Assembly (NCBI RefSeq): GCF_030064065.1 | Contig: NZ_CP125946.1 | Span: 1,302,001 to 1,366,000 of the forward strand | DNA: 64,000 nt | Origin: Rothia sp. SD9660Na | GTDB lineage: Bacteria; Actinomycetota; Actinomycetes; Actinomycetales; Micrococcaceae | Direction: 5' to 3' | In this document: positions 55,945 through 64,000 of the stretch, piece by piece | How the letters are laid out: each line of letters begins with the position of its first letter | Numbering within the stretch: position 1 is the stretch's first letter | Notes under the pieces: model-generated | What the model was told of the DNA's origin: nothing | The model's input: the letters and a program-made list of their open reading frames with translations, nothing else | Database searches by the model: none | Program-made: the position numbers and the translations under genes

Positions 55945-57777
55945 TTACTTCTTCGGGTCGATGTCGGAAGCGGGCAGGTCACCGGTTACTACAGCGGTAT
56001 GGGTGCCCTGCTCTTCAGCCGGCTTTGAGGCAGCCTTCTTAGCGGCGGCGTCCTCAGCAATGTCTTCGGCTGTTACTACGGGAATCTGACCGGTGTTGGG
56101 CACCAGCCCCTCAAATTCTGGTTCGGTACCCAGCTCGTATTCGGGGCGGATGGTGACTTCTTCAATCGATGAGAAGTCCTCCTGAGCACGGCGGTGGTAT
56201 TCCTCGATGGGGATAACCTGCTTCCACTGGCGGGTGCGCATGGGAGGCAGCTCACCGGCGTCCTCGCGCAGGGCGCGCACCAGCATCCACATCTGCATGA
56301 AGCCAATAAGCCAGACCGGGAAGCCGATCACAATAATGACGTTCTGCAAGGCGGTCAGGCCATTATCGCCTGCCGCTACCAGGATGGAAGCCGATACAAT
56401 GCCGATTGAAGCGGCCCAGAAGATACGCTGCTTGACGGGGGCCGGGTCCTCATGGCCATTGGCAATCGCGTCCATCACCAGAGCAGCTGAGTCGATGGAG
56501 GTAATAAAGAAGATGGTGATGACCACCAGGGTCACCGCAGCGACCACCTGGTAGAGGGGGAAGTGGCCCAGGAACTCAAAGAGGGCAGCGGGAATATCCC
56601 CCTGCTCTACGACGGTATGCACCAGAGTTCCGTTTTCGTTGCGCTCAATATTGAAGGCGCTCAGACCAAAGACACCCACCCACATCAGGGTAAAGGTGGT
56701 GGGGGCAGCCAGCACGCCGACCACAAACTGGCGGATCGTGCGCCCCTGAGAAATCTTGGCAATAAAGAGGCCTACGAAGGGTGCCCAGGTAACGGTCCAC
56801 GCCCAGTAGAAAACGGTCCAGGACCCAATCCAACCGGTATCGGCAAAGGCGTCATTGAAGAGCATCATCACGGGTAGCTTCTGCAGGAAGTAGCCAGCTG
56901 ACTCAATAGTACCCAGGGTGACGAAGCGGGTCGCTCCGGTCATCAGGATAAAGAGCATCAGGGCAATGGCCAGCAGAATGTTGATGTAGGACAGACGCTT
57001 AACGCCCTTATCGAGCCCCATCATGACGGAAGTAATACCGGCTGCGGTAATCACAGCGACGATCGCTGCCTGGATCCAGCCGCCCAGGGGCACGCCGTAC
57101 ATGATGCCCATACCCGAGTTAATCTGCAGGGCACCCAGGCCTACCGAAACAGCGATGCCGAAGACGGTAGAAACGATGGCCACCGAGTCGATGGTCTTGC
57201 CGATGGGGCCGTGGATGCGCTCGCCCAGCAGGGGCTGGAAAATGGAGGAAACGCGCGGGGGTAGCTTACGCTTGTAGGTGAAGTAACCGAAGGCTAGGGC
57301 TGGGATGGTGAGAATAATCCAGACGCCCAGACCAATGTGCCAGTTAGCAATAGCAAGAGCTTCAAGCGCTGCGTGGTCTGACTGGGGCTCTACCCCGTCG
57401 TAGGGCGGGTTGGCGTAGTGGGTGATAGGCTCTGCAGCACCCCAGAAGAGCAGGACGGCGCCCACACCGGCAGCAAAGAGCATACCGAACCAGGCCAGGC
57501 CGGAGTACTCGGGTTCAGCGTCATCTTCACCGATCTTGATGCGGCCAAAGCGGCTCATGGCCATGTAAATCAAAAAGAAAAAGAAGATGGCAATACCCAG
57601 GGTGTAGACCCAGCCCAGGTAGGTGATGATGAAATCTGAAATCACTCCGATACCGTTAGACATGGCCGTTGGGAAGGCCGTCATGAGGAGGGTGAAGACG
57701 ATAATAAAGAGTGCAGATGAGAAGAAAATGACAGGGCTAGTTCGCAGCCCCAGTCTGTCGTGTAGCTTGTTCAGCAC
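55945..57777 (-). CDS. BCCT family transporter (betaine/choline/carnitine)
   Basis: 610 aa, 12 membrane helices. The family signature region SWTVFYWAWTVTWAPFVGLF (about 320-339) contains the aromatic box residues for trimethylammonium substrates, followed by IAKISQGRTIRQFV. A Gly-rich segment, SGMGIMYGVPLGG, lies near the Na+/substrate site. The cytoplasmic C-terminal tail of about 100 residues is acidic, suggesting osmotic regulation as in BetP. Substrate not determinable from sequence. Terminated by the hairpin before uvrB. Confidence 0.93.
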   Translation of the reverse strand: MLNKLHDRLGLRTSPVIFFSSALFIIVFTLLMTAFPTAMSNGIGVISDFIITYLGWVYTLGIAIFFFFLIYMAMSRFGRIKIGEDDAEPEYSGLAWFGMLFAAGVGAVLLFWGAAEPITHYANPPYDGVEPQSDHAALEALAIANWHIGLGVWIILTIPALAFGYFTYKRKLPPRVSSIFQPLLGERIHGPIGKTIDSVAIVSTVFGIAVSVGLGALQINSGMGIMYGVPLGGWIQAAIVAVITAAGITSVMMGLDKGVKRLSYINILLAIALMLFILMTGATRFVTLGTIESAGYFLQKLPVMMLFNDAFADTGWIGSWTVFYWAWTVTWAPFVGLFIAKISQGRTIRQFVVGVLAAPTTFTLMWVGVFGLSAFNIERNENGTLVHTVVEQGDIPAALFEFLGHFPLYQVVAAVTLVVITIFFITSIDSAALVMDAIANGHEDPAPVKQRIFWAASIGIVSASILVAAGDNGLTALQNVIIVIGFPVWLIGFMQMWMLVRALREDAGELPPMRTRQWKQVIPIEEYHRRAQEDFSSIEEVTIRPEYELGTEPEFEGLVPNTGQIPVVTAEDIAEDAAAKKAASKPAEEQGTHTAVVTGDLPASDIDPKK

Positions 57778-58007
57778 AGGATTATCCCGGTGGAAGTAAG
57801 GGTGTAACCATGCGGGCCCCTTGTATCCACCGCCCGCACGGCGGCTACCCGGTCTCTGGGCAACATATCAATAATAAGCGGGCTTGGGGTCGATTTCCAG
57901 GTGATAGCTAACCGGTTGATTTTACTAACGGACGCCGTTCTCAACTGTTTCCAGTGGTCACACAGCACTTCTTTAGACTTATAGTTCAATTTCCTGCTGC
58001 ATAAATT
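57778..58007. promoter_or_regulatory. BCCT upstream region, no gene seen
   Basis: 230 bp between coaE and the BCCT gene (both minus). AT content is higher than in the flanks, with ATTGAACTATAAG-like promoter sequence on the minus strand near 57975-57990. No riboswitch or ORF with a ribosome site was recognised. Confidence 0.35.
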
Positions 58008-58625
58008 TTATTCATCACCAGAACCCGCTGTGATGTTGGTAAACACCTCGCGTACCTGCGCAGCAGTGCTCTCTAAACTTCCCGAATTATCAATGACCCA
58101 GGTAGAAATGGCCCGGCGCTGCTCGTCACTGGCCTGCGCAGCAATGCGAGCGCGGGCGTCCGCCTCACTCATACCGCGCACCTCAACCAGGCGGCGCAGC
58201 CGCTCCCCGTGCTGCGTCTCAACAACAATCACCGCATCAAAGTCTGCTGCCTGGCCTGTCTCGGCCAGCAGGGGGATATCCTCAACAATGACGGCCCCCT
58301 CCCCCAGCTTCTGCACCGCCGCCTCACGCTGCCGCGCGGCTTTAGCCCGCACCGCCGGGTGCACGATGGCGTTCAGCTTTGCACGGGCAGACTCGTCCGC
58401 AAAGACCAGGGCCGCCAGGGCAGCCCGATCAAGCTCCCCGGTAGGGGTCAAAATACCCTCGCCAAAGGCGCGGACGGTCGCCTCCAGCACCTCCTGCCCC
58501 GGCTCCATCAGCTGCCGGGAGATAGCATCGGCGTCAATCAGCACAGCCCCACACTCCACCAGCATCTTCGCCACCGTCGACTTACCCGACCCGATACCGC
58601 CGGTCAGACCAATTCTCGCAACCAC
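58008..58625 (-). CDS. coaE: Dephospho-CoA kinase
   Basis: 205 aa from GTG 58625 (VVARIGLTGG), AAAGGA 5 nt upstream; a longer frame from 58649 contains that site and was rejected. Final step of coenzyme A synthesis. P-loop GLTGGIGSGKSTVAKML (about 6-22), LIDADAISRQLMEPG, and VVEDIPLLAETG are the three CoaE signatures. Sits between rpsA and uvrB as in other actinobacteria. Confidence 0.95.
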   Translation of the reverse strand: MVARIGLTGGIGSGKSTVAKMLVECGAVLIDADAISRQLMEPGQEVLEATVRAFGEGILTPTGELDRAALAALVFADESARAKLNAIVHPAVRAKAARQREAAVQKLGEGAVIVEDIPLLAETGQAADFDAVIVVETQHGERLRRLVEVRGMSEADARARIAAQASDEQRRAISTWVIDNSGSLESTAAQVREVFTNITAGSGDE

Positions 58626-58712
58626 AGGCGTCCTTTCGTCTCTGGGCACCGGGTACGGTGCCCGCTCCCACCAGCCTACGCGCCGCTACCACCGCACACT
58701 AGAATAGACACC

Positions 58713-59402
58713 ATGACTGATGAAACCCGCGCTAACCGCTATACCGTACTCGCCAGCCGAGACCAAACCCGGCACCAGCTAGACATTAAGCGCAGCGAAT
58801 TCATCGGCTATGTCCAGCGCGTGGAAACTGAAGAAGAGGCCCGCGCTTTTATTGAGTGCAAGCGCAAGGCCTACCACGACGCCCGCCATGTCTGTTCTGC
58901 TTTTATCATTGGGGCAGACCGGCAGATTCAGCGCTCCAACGACGACGGCGAGCCTGCTGGCACCGCGGGAATCCCCATGCTCCAGGCCCTACTGGCCCGT
59001 CGCACCGAAGGGCGCGACGGTGAAACCACCGACCTCTCAGATATTTGTGCTGTAGTGGTGCGCTACTTTGGCGGCATCAAGCTGGGGGCTGGCGGCTTGG
59101 TGCGTGCCTATACGGACGCAGTCGTCGCCACGCTGGACGCCGCTCCCCTCGTTCCCCGCGAACGCCTGCGACTGGGTACCGTCACCGCTTCCCACGCCGA
59201 AGCCGGACGCTTCGAAAATGACCTACGAGCTCTCGGCTATACAGTACTGGGTACCGACTACACAGCCAGCGGCGCCGAGATCACCCTGGGAGTATTTGAC
59301 GACCGCACCGCCCTCACACATACAGAAAAGGCCCTGGCCGAGCTGACAGCCGGCGCAGGGCACATTTCGTGGGGTCAAACCCAGTGGGTGGATCTAGCCT
59401 AG
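58713..59402 (+). CDS. YigZ/IMPACT family protein
   Basis: 229 aa from ATG 58713; the open frame upstream runs antisense through coaE and was rejected. UPF0029 N-terminal domain with [15 protein letters not shown] (about 53-67) and [15 protein letters not shown], then [20 protein letters not shown], all family hallmarks; a small C-terminal DUF1949-type domain follows. Proposed roles include peptidase or translation control; unproven. Its stop overlaps that of the convergent phosphate transporter gene on a shared CTAG. Confidence 0.93.
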   Translation: MTDETRANRYTVLASRDQTRHQLDIKRSEFIGYVQRVETEEEARAFIECKRKAYHDARHVCSAFIIGADRQIQRSNDDGEPAGTAGIPMLQALLARRTEGRDGETTDLSDICAVVVRYFGGIKLGAGGLVRAYTDAVVATLDAAPLVPRERLRLGTVTASHAEAGRFENDLRALGYTVLGTDYTASGAEITLGVFDDRTALTHTEKALAELTAGAGHISWGQTQWVDLA

Positions 59403-61015
59403 AAGATTGCTGAAATAGCCAGCACACCTACTGAGCCGATAGCGGCTGAAATAGGCAGGGTAATAACCCAGGCCAAGGCGATGGGACGCATGAGCTTCCA
59501 GTTAGCTGAGCGGTTGACGATACCGACACCCAGAACCGCACCGATCAGAATGTGGGTGGACGATACGGGCAGACCCAAAACCGAGGCAGCCATGACCACG
59601 CCGGCAGCAGCAAGCTCTGCCGCAAAACCTGACGAGGGGTGCATCTTGGTCAAGCCGTGGCCAACAGTAGCAATGACGTTACGGCCAACGAACCAGAGAC
59701 CAACAATCAGGGCAACACCGAAAGTAACCAGGGCAGGCATGGGCACAACAGCCTCTTCACCGATGGCGCCGGTTCTGAGAACATCAAGAATAGCGACAAA
59801 GGGGCCGATAGCGTTCGCGATATCGTTAGCACCGTGGCTGAAGGCGAAGGCAGCTGCGGTGAAGACCTGCAACCAGGCAAAGATAGTGAAGGTGGCGCGG
59901 GAGAGCTCCTGCTTCTGCAGACTGCGGGCAAAGACCGAAACGCTCACCCAGGCAATGGCTGCGACCATGACCATAATCATGACGTTGCCCATGGTTGATA
60001 TACCCAGCTCAAGGTTGTCCAGACCCTTGAAGAGCAGCATGGCAGCAATCAGGGCTGCACCGAAGGCAGCCAAGATGGGAACGTAGATTTCGAGGGCACG
60101 GTGTGAGTCAGCACGCTTGGCCTTCATGTCGAGTTTGTGTACCTGACGGTAGTACTCACTCTCAGGCGCCTCGGGGTCAAGCTTCTTGAGCTTGAACTTC
60201 TTCTTACGCAGCATGGCGTTAGCGTAGGCGTCCGCCTGTAGGTCGGTAATACGCTGAACACCAACGTGGGGGGTGTGGGCTGCGCGCTCTTCTTCCTGGT
60301 GCTTCTTGATTTCGAGCATGGCCGCATCGACCTTCTCGTTGTAGCCCAGGATGTACTTCTTAATGAAGCCAAAGAGCAACCAGGCGAACAGGCCGCCCAA
60401 GACCGGTGAAAGAACCCATGAGATAGCGATCTGGCCGATCTTGTTCCACTGAACCATATCCAGGCCGCCCGCGCCGGTGGTGAACCCGGTGGTCAGGGCA
60501 GCGCCGACGATACCGCCGATGATGGAGTGGGTGGTGGAGACGGGCCAGCCCATCTTAGTTGCAACCAGCAACCAGATAGCGGCGCCCAGCAGGGCAGCCA
60601 TCATGATATAGACAAACTGCATGGGGTCCAGGTCGATGGCCCCAAGGTCAACGATGCCTGAACGCACAGTGTCGGTCACAGAGCCGCCAGCGATGACTGC
60701 GCCTGAAACCTCAAAGACAGCCGCGATCAGCAGGGCCTGCTTGATGGTCAGGGTACCTGCACCAACGGAGGTTCCGAAAGAGTTAGCGACGTCATTACCG
60801 CCGATGTTGAAGGCCATGAAGAGGCCCAGAAGCACAGCAGCAATGAGGACGAAAGTGCGTGATTCCTGGTCAACGTAGTTGAGTGACCAGAGGGTAAAGA
60901 GTGTTAGAGAGACGGCCATGAGGCCGCTGAAGGTGAGGTGCCACCATTTGTCGGTGGTATCACGTTGCAAGGCGGGAGTTGCAAGTTGTGAACCCGAATT
61001 CGCGCTGGAATTCAC
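59399..61015 (-). CDS. PiT-family inorganic phosphate transporter
   Basis: 538 aa from GTG 61015 with AAAGGGGG upstream; the frame to 61084 is extended without a site. Two copies of the PiT signature: [19 protein letters not shown] (about 68-86) and [18 protein letters not shown] (about 394-411). About 10-12 helices with a charged central cytoplasmic loop of roughly 110 residues (about 230-325). Low-affinity H+ or Na+/phosphate or metal-phosphate symport. No phoU-like partner (DUF47) is adjacent. Confidence 0.93.
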   Translation of the reverse strand: MNSSANSGSQLATPALQRDTTDKWWHLTFSGLMAVSLTLFTLWSLNYVDQESRTFVLIAAVLLGLFMAFNIGGNDVANSFGTSVGAGTLTIKQALLIAAVFEVSGAVIAGGSVTDTVRSGIVDLGAIDLDPMQFVYIMMAALLGAAIWLLVATKMGWPVSTTHSIIGGIVGAALTTGFTTGAGGLDMVQWNKIGQIAISWVLSPVLGGLFAWLLFGFIKKYILGYNEKVDAAMLEIKKHQEEERAAHTPHVGVQRITDLQADAYANAMLRKKKFKLKKLDPEAPESEYYRQVHKLDMKAKRADSHRALEIYVPILAAFGAALIAAMLLFKGLDNLELGISTMGNVMIMVMVAAIAWVSVSVFARSLQKQELSRATFTIFAWLQVFTAAAFAFSHGANDIANAIGPFVAILDVLRTGAIGEEAVVPMPALVTFGVALIVGLWFVGRNVIATVGHGLTKMHPSSGFAAELAAAGVVMAASVLGLPVSSTHILIGAVLGVGIVNRSANWKLMRPIALAWVITLPISAAIGSVGVLAISAIF

Positions 61016-61188
61016 GAGTCCCCCTTTGTGGTTGTGTTCATACGGTCTTAGGCAAAATTTGAGCCCTGTTAATAGTCTGGGCAAAAGGTTAACGCAAGGT
61101 TAACTATCCCTAGCTTTCGCATGAACTATAGGTATGAGTCTGGGCCTACTCCTAGCCTCCTCAAAAAATTGTCGGGGAAAGCTGAAGG

Positions 61189-61216
61189 GCCCCTCCCACC
61201 CGAAGGTGGAAGGGGC
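61189..61216 (-). terminator. UUCG-loop terminator downstream of rpsA
   Basis: GCCCCTCCCACC and GGTGGAAGGGGC form an 11-bp stem with one mismatch around CGAA (TTCG on the minus strand). It lies 130 bp past the rpsA stop; a T run follows 20 nt later. Confidence 0.7.
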
Positions 61217-61244
61217 GCCTGTTTGCTGTGGCTAATTCAGAGAA

Positions 61245-61343
61245 TTAGTTGCCGGTCAGCTTCTTGCGGGGATGGAAGCGAAGATTCCGAGCGCGCGAGG
61301 AAATAAATCTTCGCTGGAATCGGAACTCCGCTTCCTTCACCTA
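61245..61343 (-). repeat. Duplicated 3' end of rpsA with a complex inverted repeat
   Basis: TAGTTGCCGGTCAGCTTCTT appears at 61246-61265 and again at 61345-61364, the latter being the true end of rpsA (KKLTGN and stop). Between them GGAAGCG, GCGAAGATT pair with AATCTTCGC, CGCTTCC (61273-61335). A partial duplication of the gene end has been retained between rpsA and its terminator. Confidence 0.6.
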
Positions 61344-62804
61344 CTAGTTGCCGGTCAGCTTCTTACGGAGTTCCGCAAGTGCCTCATCGGATGCCAGAGT
61401 GCCGGTTTCGGCAGGCTTCTCGGATGAGTATGAGGTGGGTGCAGCTTCGGCGGGAGCGGACGCGGGGGCAGCAGCTGCTGCTTCTGCGTCGGCTTCGAGG
61501 GCCTTAGCAACCTGTACCTTGTGAGCTTCCCAGCGAGCCTGGGCGTCAGCGTACTGCTGCTCCCATGCTGCACGCTGGGTTTCGAAGCCTTCGAGCCATT
61601 CGTTGGTCTCGGGGTCGAAGCCCTCGGGGTACTTGTAGTTGCCTTCCTCGTCGTATTCTGCAGCCATGCCGTAGAGAGCGGGGTCGAACTCGGTGGACTC
61701 GGGGTCTACACCTTCGTTGGCCTGCTTCAGTGACAGGGAGATGCGGCGACGGTCGAGGTCGATGTCGATAACCTTGACGAACAGTTCGTCACCAACGGAG
61801 ACAACCTGCTCTGCCAGGTCCACGTGGCGAACGGCGAGTTCCGAGATGTGGACGAGGCCTTCAATGCCGTCTTCAACGCGAACGAATGCGCCGAAGGGAA
61901 CGAGCTTGGTGACCTTACCGGGTACAACCTGACCCAGTGCGTGGGTGCGAGCGAATGCCTGCCAGGGATCTTCCTGGGTAGCCTTCAGTGACAGTGAGAC
62001 GCGCTCACGGTCGTGCTCAACGAGGAGAACCTCAACGGTGACTTCGTCGCCAACTTCGACAACCTCTGATGGGTGGTCGATGTGCTTCCAGGAGAGTTCG
62101 GAAACGTGGACGAGACCGTCAACGCCACCGAGGTCAACGAAGGCACCGAAGTTAACGATGGAGGAGACAACGCCGGTACGAACCTGGCCCTTTTCGAGCT
62201 GGTTGAGGAAGGTTGAGCGGACCTCTGACTGGGTCTGCTCAAGCCATGCACGGCGTGACAGAACAACGTTGTTGCGGTTCTTGTCGAGCTCGATGATCTT
62301 GGCTTCGATTTCCTGGCCGATGTAGGGGGCCAGGTCGCGAACGCGGCGCATTTCGACGAGTGAAGCGGGGAGGAAGCCACGCAGGCCGATGTCGAGGATA
62401 AGACCACCCTTGACGACCTCGATGACGGTACCGGTAACGACGCCGTCTTCTTCCTTGACCTTTTCGATGTCGCCCCAGGCGCGCTCGTACTGTGCGCGCT
62501 TCTTGGAGAGAATCAGGCGGCCTTCCTTGTCTTCCTTGGTGAGGACGAGAGCTTCAACGGTGTCACCAACAGAAACAACTTCGTCGGGATCTACGTCGTG
62601 CTTGATGGAAAGTTCACGTGAGGGGATGACGCCTTCGGTCTTGTAACCGATGTCGAGCAGAACCTCGTCGTGGTCAACCTTGACAACTTCGCCTGAAACG
62701 AGATCGCCGTCGTTGAAGTACTTGATGGTTGCGTCGACTGCTGCGAGGAATTCTTCTTCGTTGCCGATGTCGTTGATTGCAACCTGGGGAACGTTGGTGC
62801 TCAT
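61344..62804 (-). CDS. rpsA: 30S ribosomal protein S1
   Basis: 486 aa with four S1 RNA-binding domains, the actinobacterial form (E. coli has six). Repeats are seen at about 35-105, 122-187, 205-275 and 290-362, each with a G-x-V ... G-F/A-F-V core (for example VVSSIVNFGAFVDLGGVDGL and VTKLVPFGAFVRVEDGIEGL). The C-terminal 100 residues are an Ala/Pro/Glu-rich tail. ATG 62804. Required for mRNA docking on the ribosome. The 330-bp region upstream may hold an autoregulatory leader. Confidence 0.97.
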   Translation of the reverse strand: MSTNVPQVAINDIGNEEEFLAAVDATIKYFNDGDLVSGEVVKVDHDEVLLDIGYKTEGVIPSRELSIKHDVDPDEVVSVGDTVEALVLTKEDKEGRLILSKKRAQYERAWGDIEKVKEEDGVVTGTVIEVVKGGLILDIGLRGFLPASLVEMRRVRDLAPYIGQEIEAKIIELDKNRNNVVLSRRAWLEQTQSEVRSTFLNQLEKGQVRTGVVSSIVNFGAFVDLGGVDGLVHVSELSWKHIDHPSEVVEVGDEVTVEVLLVEHDRERVSLSLKATQEDPWQAFARTHALGQVVPGKVTKLVPFGAFVRVEDGIEGLVHISELAVRHVDLAEQVVSVGDELFVKVIDIDLDRRRISLSLKQANEGVDPESTEFDPALYGMAAEYDEEGNYKYPEGFDPETNEWLEGFETQRAAWEQQYADAQARWEAHKVQVAKALEADAEAAAAAPASAPAEAAPTSYSSEKPAETGTLASDEALAELRKKLTGN

Positions 62805-63136
62805 AGAGAGTAGGGCTCCAATATGGATAGTTTTCTAGGTCAATACAGGCAGGCCCTTACATGCTCCCGCGGTGGAGCCTATGGGCTGCTACGCGGGGTA
62901 AGGTCCGCATGGTTCTCTGTATTGAGCGTTGATACGGACAATATGGTGTGCGGGTGCCGTGCGGACACCGAGGCGGGCACTGTACACGCACAGATTCAAG
63001 TCTAGGGTGCGCAGGTGTGCCGGTCAATGGTTTAGCGGGCGTTTTCACCGCGTGTTTACGGGAAAGTGGGGTGATGTTGGTCTTACCCCGCGCCCGGGTG
63101 TGTTGACCGGCGCCCGCACGTCTATCGCACCGGCTG
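62805..63136. promoter_or_regulatory. rpsA leader and polA 3' flank
   Basis: 332 bp with no gene seen. Minus-strand TTGACC (about 62846-62851) lies close to the rpsA start, which suggests a leader rather than the main promoter. The stretch near 62990-63130 is GC-rich with CG tracts and no clear terminator for polA. Confidence 0.35.
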
Positions 63137-64000
63137 CTAGTGCCCCGCTTCGTGCCAGGAGCGACCCCAACCGACCTGCACGTCCAGGGGCACGCGCAGG
63201 GAGGCAGCCCCGCTCATTTCTTCCACCAGGATGGTCTCAGCGATTTTTTCTTCGCCTGCGGCGACCTCGAGAATGAGTTCATCGTGAACCTGGAGGAGCA
63301 TGCGGGTGGCCAGGTTTTCGCGACGCAGGCGTTCGTCAATGTTGATCATGGCGATTTTGATGATGTCGGCGGCTGTACCCTGGATGGGCGAGTTAAGGGC
63401 TGCACGTTCGGCAGCTTCGCGGCGCTGACGGTTGGATGAGGCCAAGTCGGGCAGGGCGCGGCGACGGCCAAACATGGTTTCGGTATAGCCGGTCTTATGG
63501 GCTTCGCGCACGATGGAGCGCAGGAACCTACCGACCTTGCCGAAGCGCTGGAAGTAGTTGGTGCGCAGGCTGGTAGCTTCATCCACGCTGATACCCAGCT
63601 GTTTAGAGAGCCCAAAGGGTGAGAGGCCGTAGGCAAGTCCGTAGCTCATGGCCTTGACCTTGGAGCGCATCTCGGGGGTTACGTCCTCGGGGGCGACGCC
63701 GAAGACTTCTGAGCCGACGAAGCGGTGCAGGTCCTCCCCCGCCTGATAGGCGGCAATGAGGTCCTCGTCGTCCGATAGGTGCACCATGATGCGCATTTCA
63801 ATCTGGGAGTAGTCGGCGGTAAGTAGGGTGGTGTAGTCGGTGCCGTCAACCGGCTCGGGGGCCACGACGAAGGCATCGCGAATCTTGCGCCCCTCTTCGG
63901 TGCGGATCGGGATGTTCTGCAGGTTGGGGTCGGTGGACGAGAGTCGCCCGGTAGCAGCCGCGTTCTGCTGGTAGGTGGTGTGTATGCGGCCGTCCACGGC
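63137..64000 (-). CDS. polA: DNA polymerase I, C-terminal part (window cuts the 5' end)
   Basis: The last 287 codons of the polymerase domain; the rest lies beyond the window. Motif A TADYSQIEMRIMVHLSDDED, motif B (O-helix) RSKVKAMSYGLAYGLSPFGL and motif C LLQVHDELILEV with catalytic Asp are all present, as is TGRLSSTDPNLQNIPIRTEE. Stop at 63137-63139. Family A repair and Okazaki-fragment polymerase. Position before rpsA is standard for actinobacteria. Confidence 0.97.
   Translation of the reverse strand, partial: AVDGRIHTTYQQNAAATGRLSSTDPNLQNIPIRTEEGRKIRDAFVVAPEPVDGTDYTTLLTADYSQIEMRIMVHLSDDEDLIAAYQAGEDLHRFVGSEVFGVAPEDVTPEMRSKVKAMSYGLAYGLSPFGLSKQLGISVDEATSLRTNYFQRFGKVGRFLRSIVREAHKTGYTETMFGRRRALPDLASSNRQRREAAERAALNSPIQGTAADIIKIAMINIDERLRRENLATRMLLQVHDELILEVAAGEEKIAETILVEEMSGAASLRVPLDVQVGWGRSWHEAGH

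Noticed and set aside
58209..58712. N-terminal extension of the YigZ protein
   Set aside because: Antisense to coaE and absent from the family; ATG 58713 gives the normal length.

Overview
The window looks like chromosomal DNA of a high-GC Gram-positive actinobacterium (Micrococcales). The protein style and gene order fit Micrococcaceae, and I would guess a Rothia relative, but nothing here proves the genus. Evidence: WhiA, OpcA and a SufR-sufBDC cluster are present; the order polA-rpsA-coaE-uvrB-terC ... uvrA-(plsC)-uvrC-rapZ-yvcK-whiA-gap-pgk-tpi-secG and tkt-tal-zwf-opcA-pgl-ctaB/ctaA is the standard actinobacterial backbone; Shine-Dalgarno sequences are of the AAAGGA type and starts are ATG or GTG. 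No rRNA, tRNA, CRISPR array, phage or intact transposon was seen.

Layout. 1-2.5 kb is a ragged accessory patch: a DinB/DUF664 gene end, a YefM-type antitoxin whose RelE toxin is reduced to a stub, an RclA-like flavoprotein, and decayed gene remnants. 2.5-7.4 kb is Fe-S cluster assembly (sufT-sufC-sufD-sufB-sufR, all minus). 7.4-11.5 kb is an ABC exporter plus heme A/O synthesis (ctaA +, ctaB -). 12.0-18.7 kb is the pentose phosphate operon. 18.8-22.4 kb is secG, tpiA, pgk, gap. 22.7-31.4 kb is whiA, yvcK, rapZ, uvrC, an acyltransferase and uvrA. 31.6-50.8 kb is the variable part inserted between the uvrA and uvrB neighbourhoods: a metallo-hydrolase, TPP-riboswitch-controlled thiM and a thiE-thiD-tenA fusion, D-lactate dehydrogenase, a pseudogene patch, formate-THF ligase with an OFA-family transporter, a CDF-like transporter, a heterodimeric ABC exporter with its own leader peptide, a DUF3516 helicase, a prolyl aminopeptidase and an SdpI-like protein. 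51-64 kb returns to backbone: terC with a manganese riboswitch, an MFS transporter, uvrB, a BCCT transporter, coaE, a YigZ protein, a PiT phosphate transporter, rpsA and the 3' part of polA.

How the genes work together. Zwf/OpcA, Pgl, Tkt and Tal make NADPH and pentoses. Gap, Pgk and Tpi form lower glycolysis, and the respiratory side is served by heme A/O synthesis and quinone-linked D-lactate oxidation. UvrA, UvrB and UvrC are all here, and two LexA-like 16-mers sit before uvrA and uvrB. Thiamine genes are limited to salvage and phosphate coupling.

Most interesting points: (1) a 28-codon ORF with a very strong ribosome site, followed by an intrinsic terminator, stands directly upstream of an ABC exporter pair, which has the architecture of ribosome-mediated attenuation; (2) the two ABC subunits have complementary losses of nucleotide-site motifs that leave exactly one complete ATP site; (3) the octamer GCGGACGC/GCGTCCGC is about five-fold over-represented by hand count and recurs as inverted pairs in hairpins, much like DNA-uptake sequences; (4) a LexA-like box lies in the loop of the terminator hairpin before uvrB.
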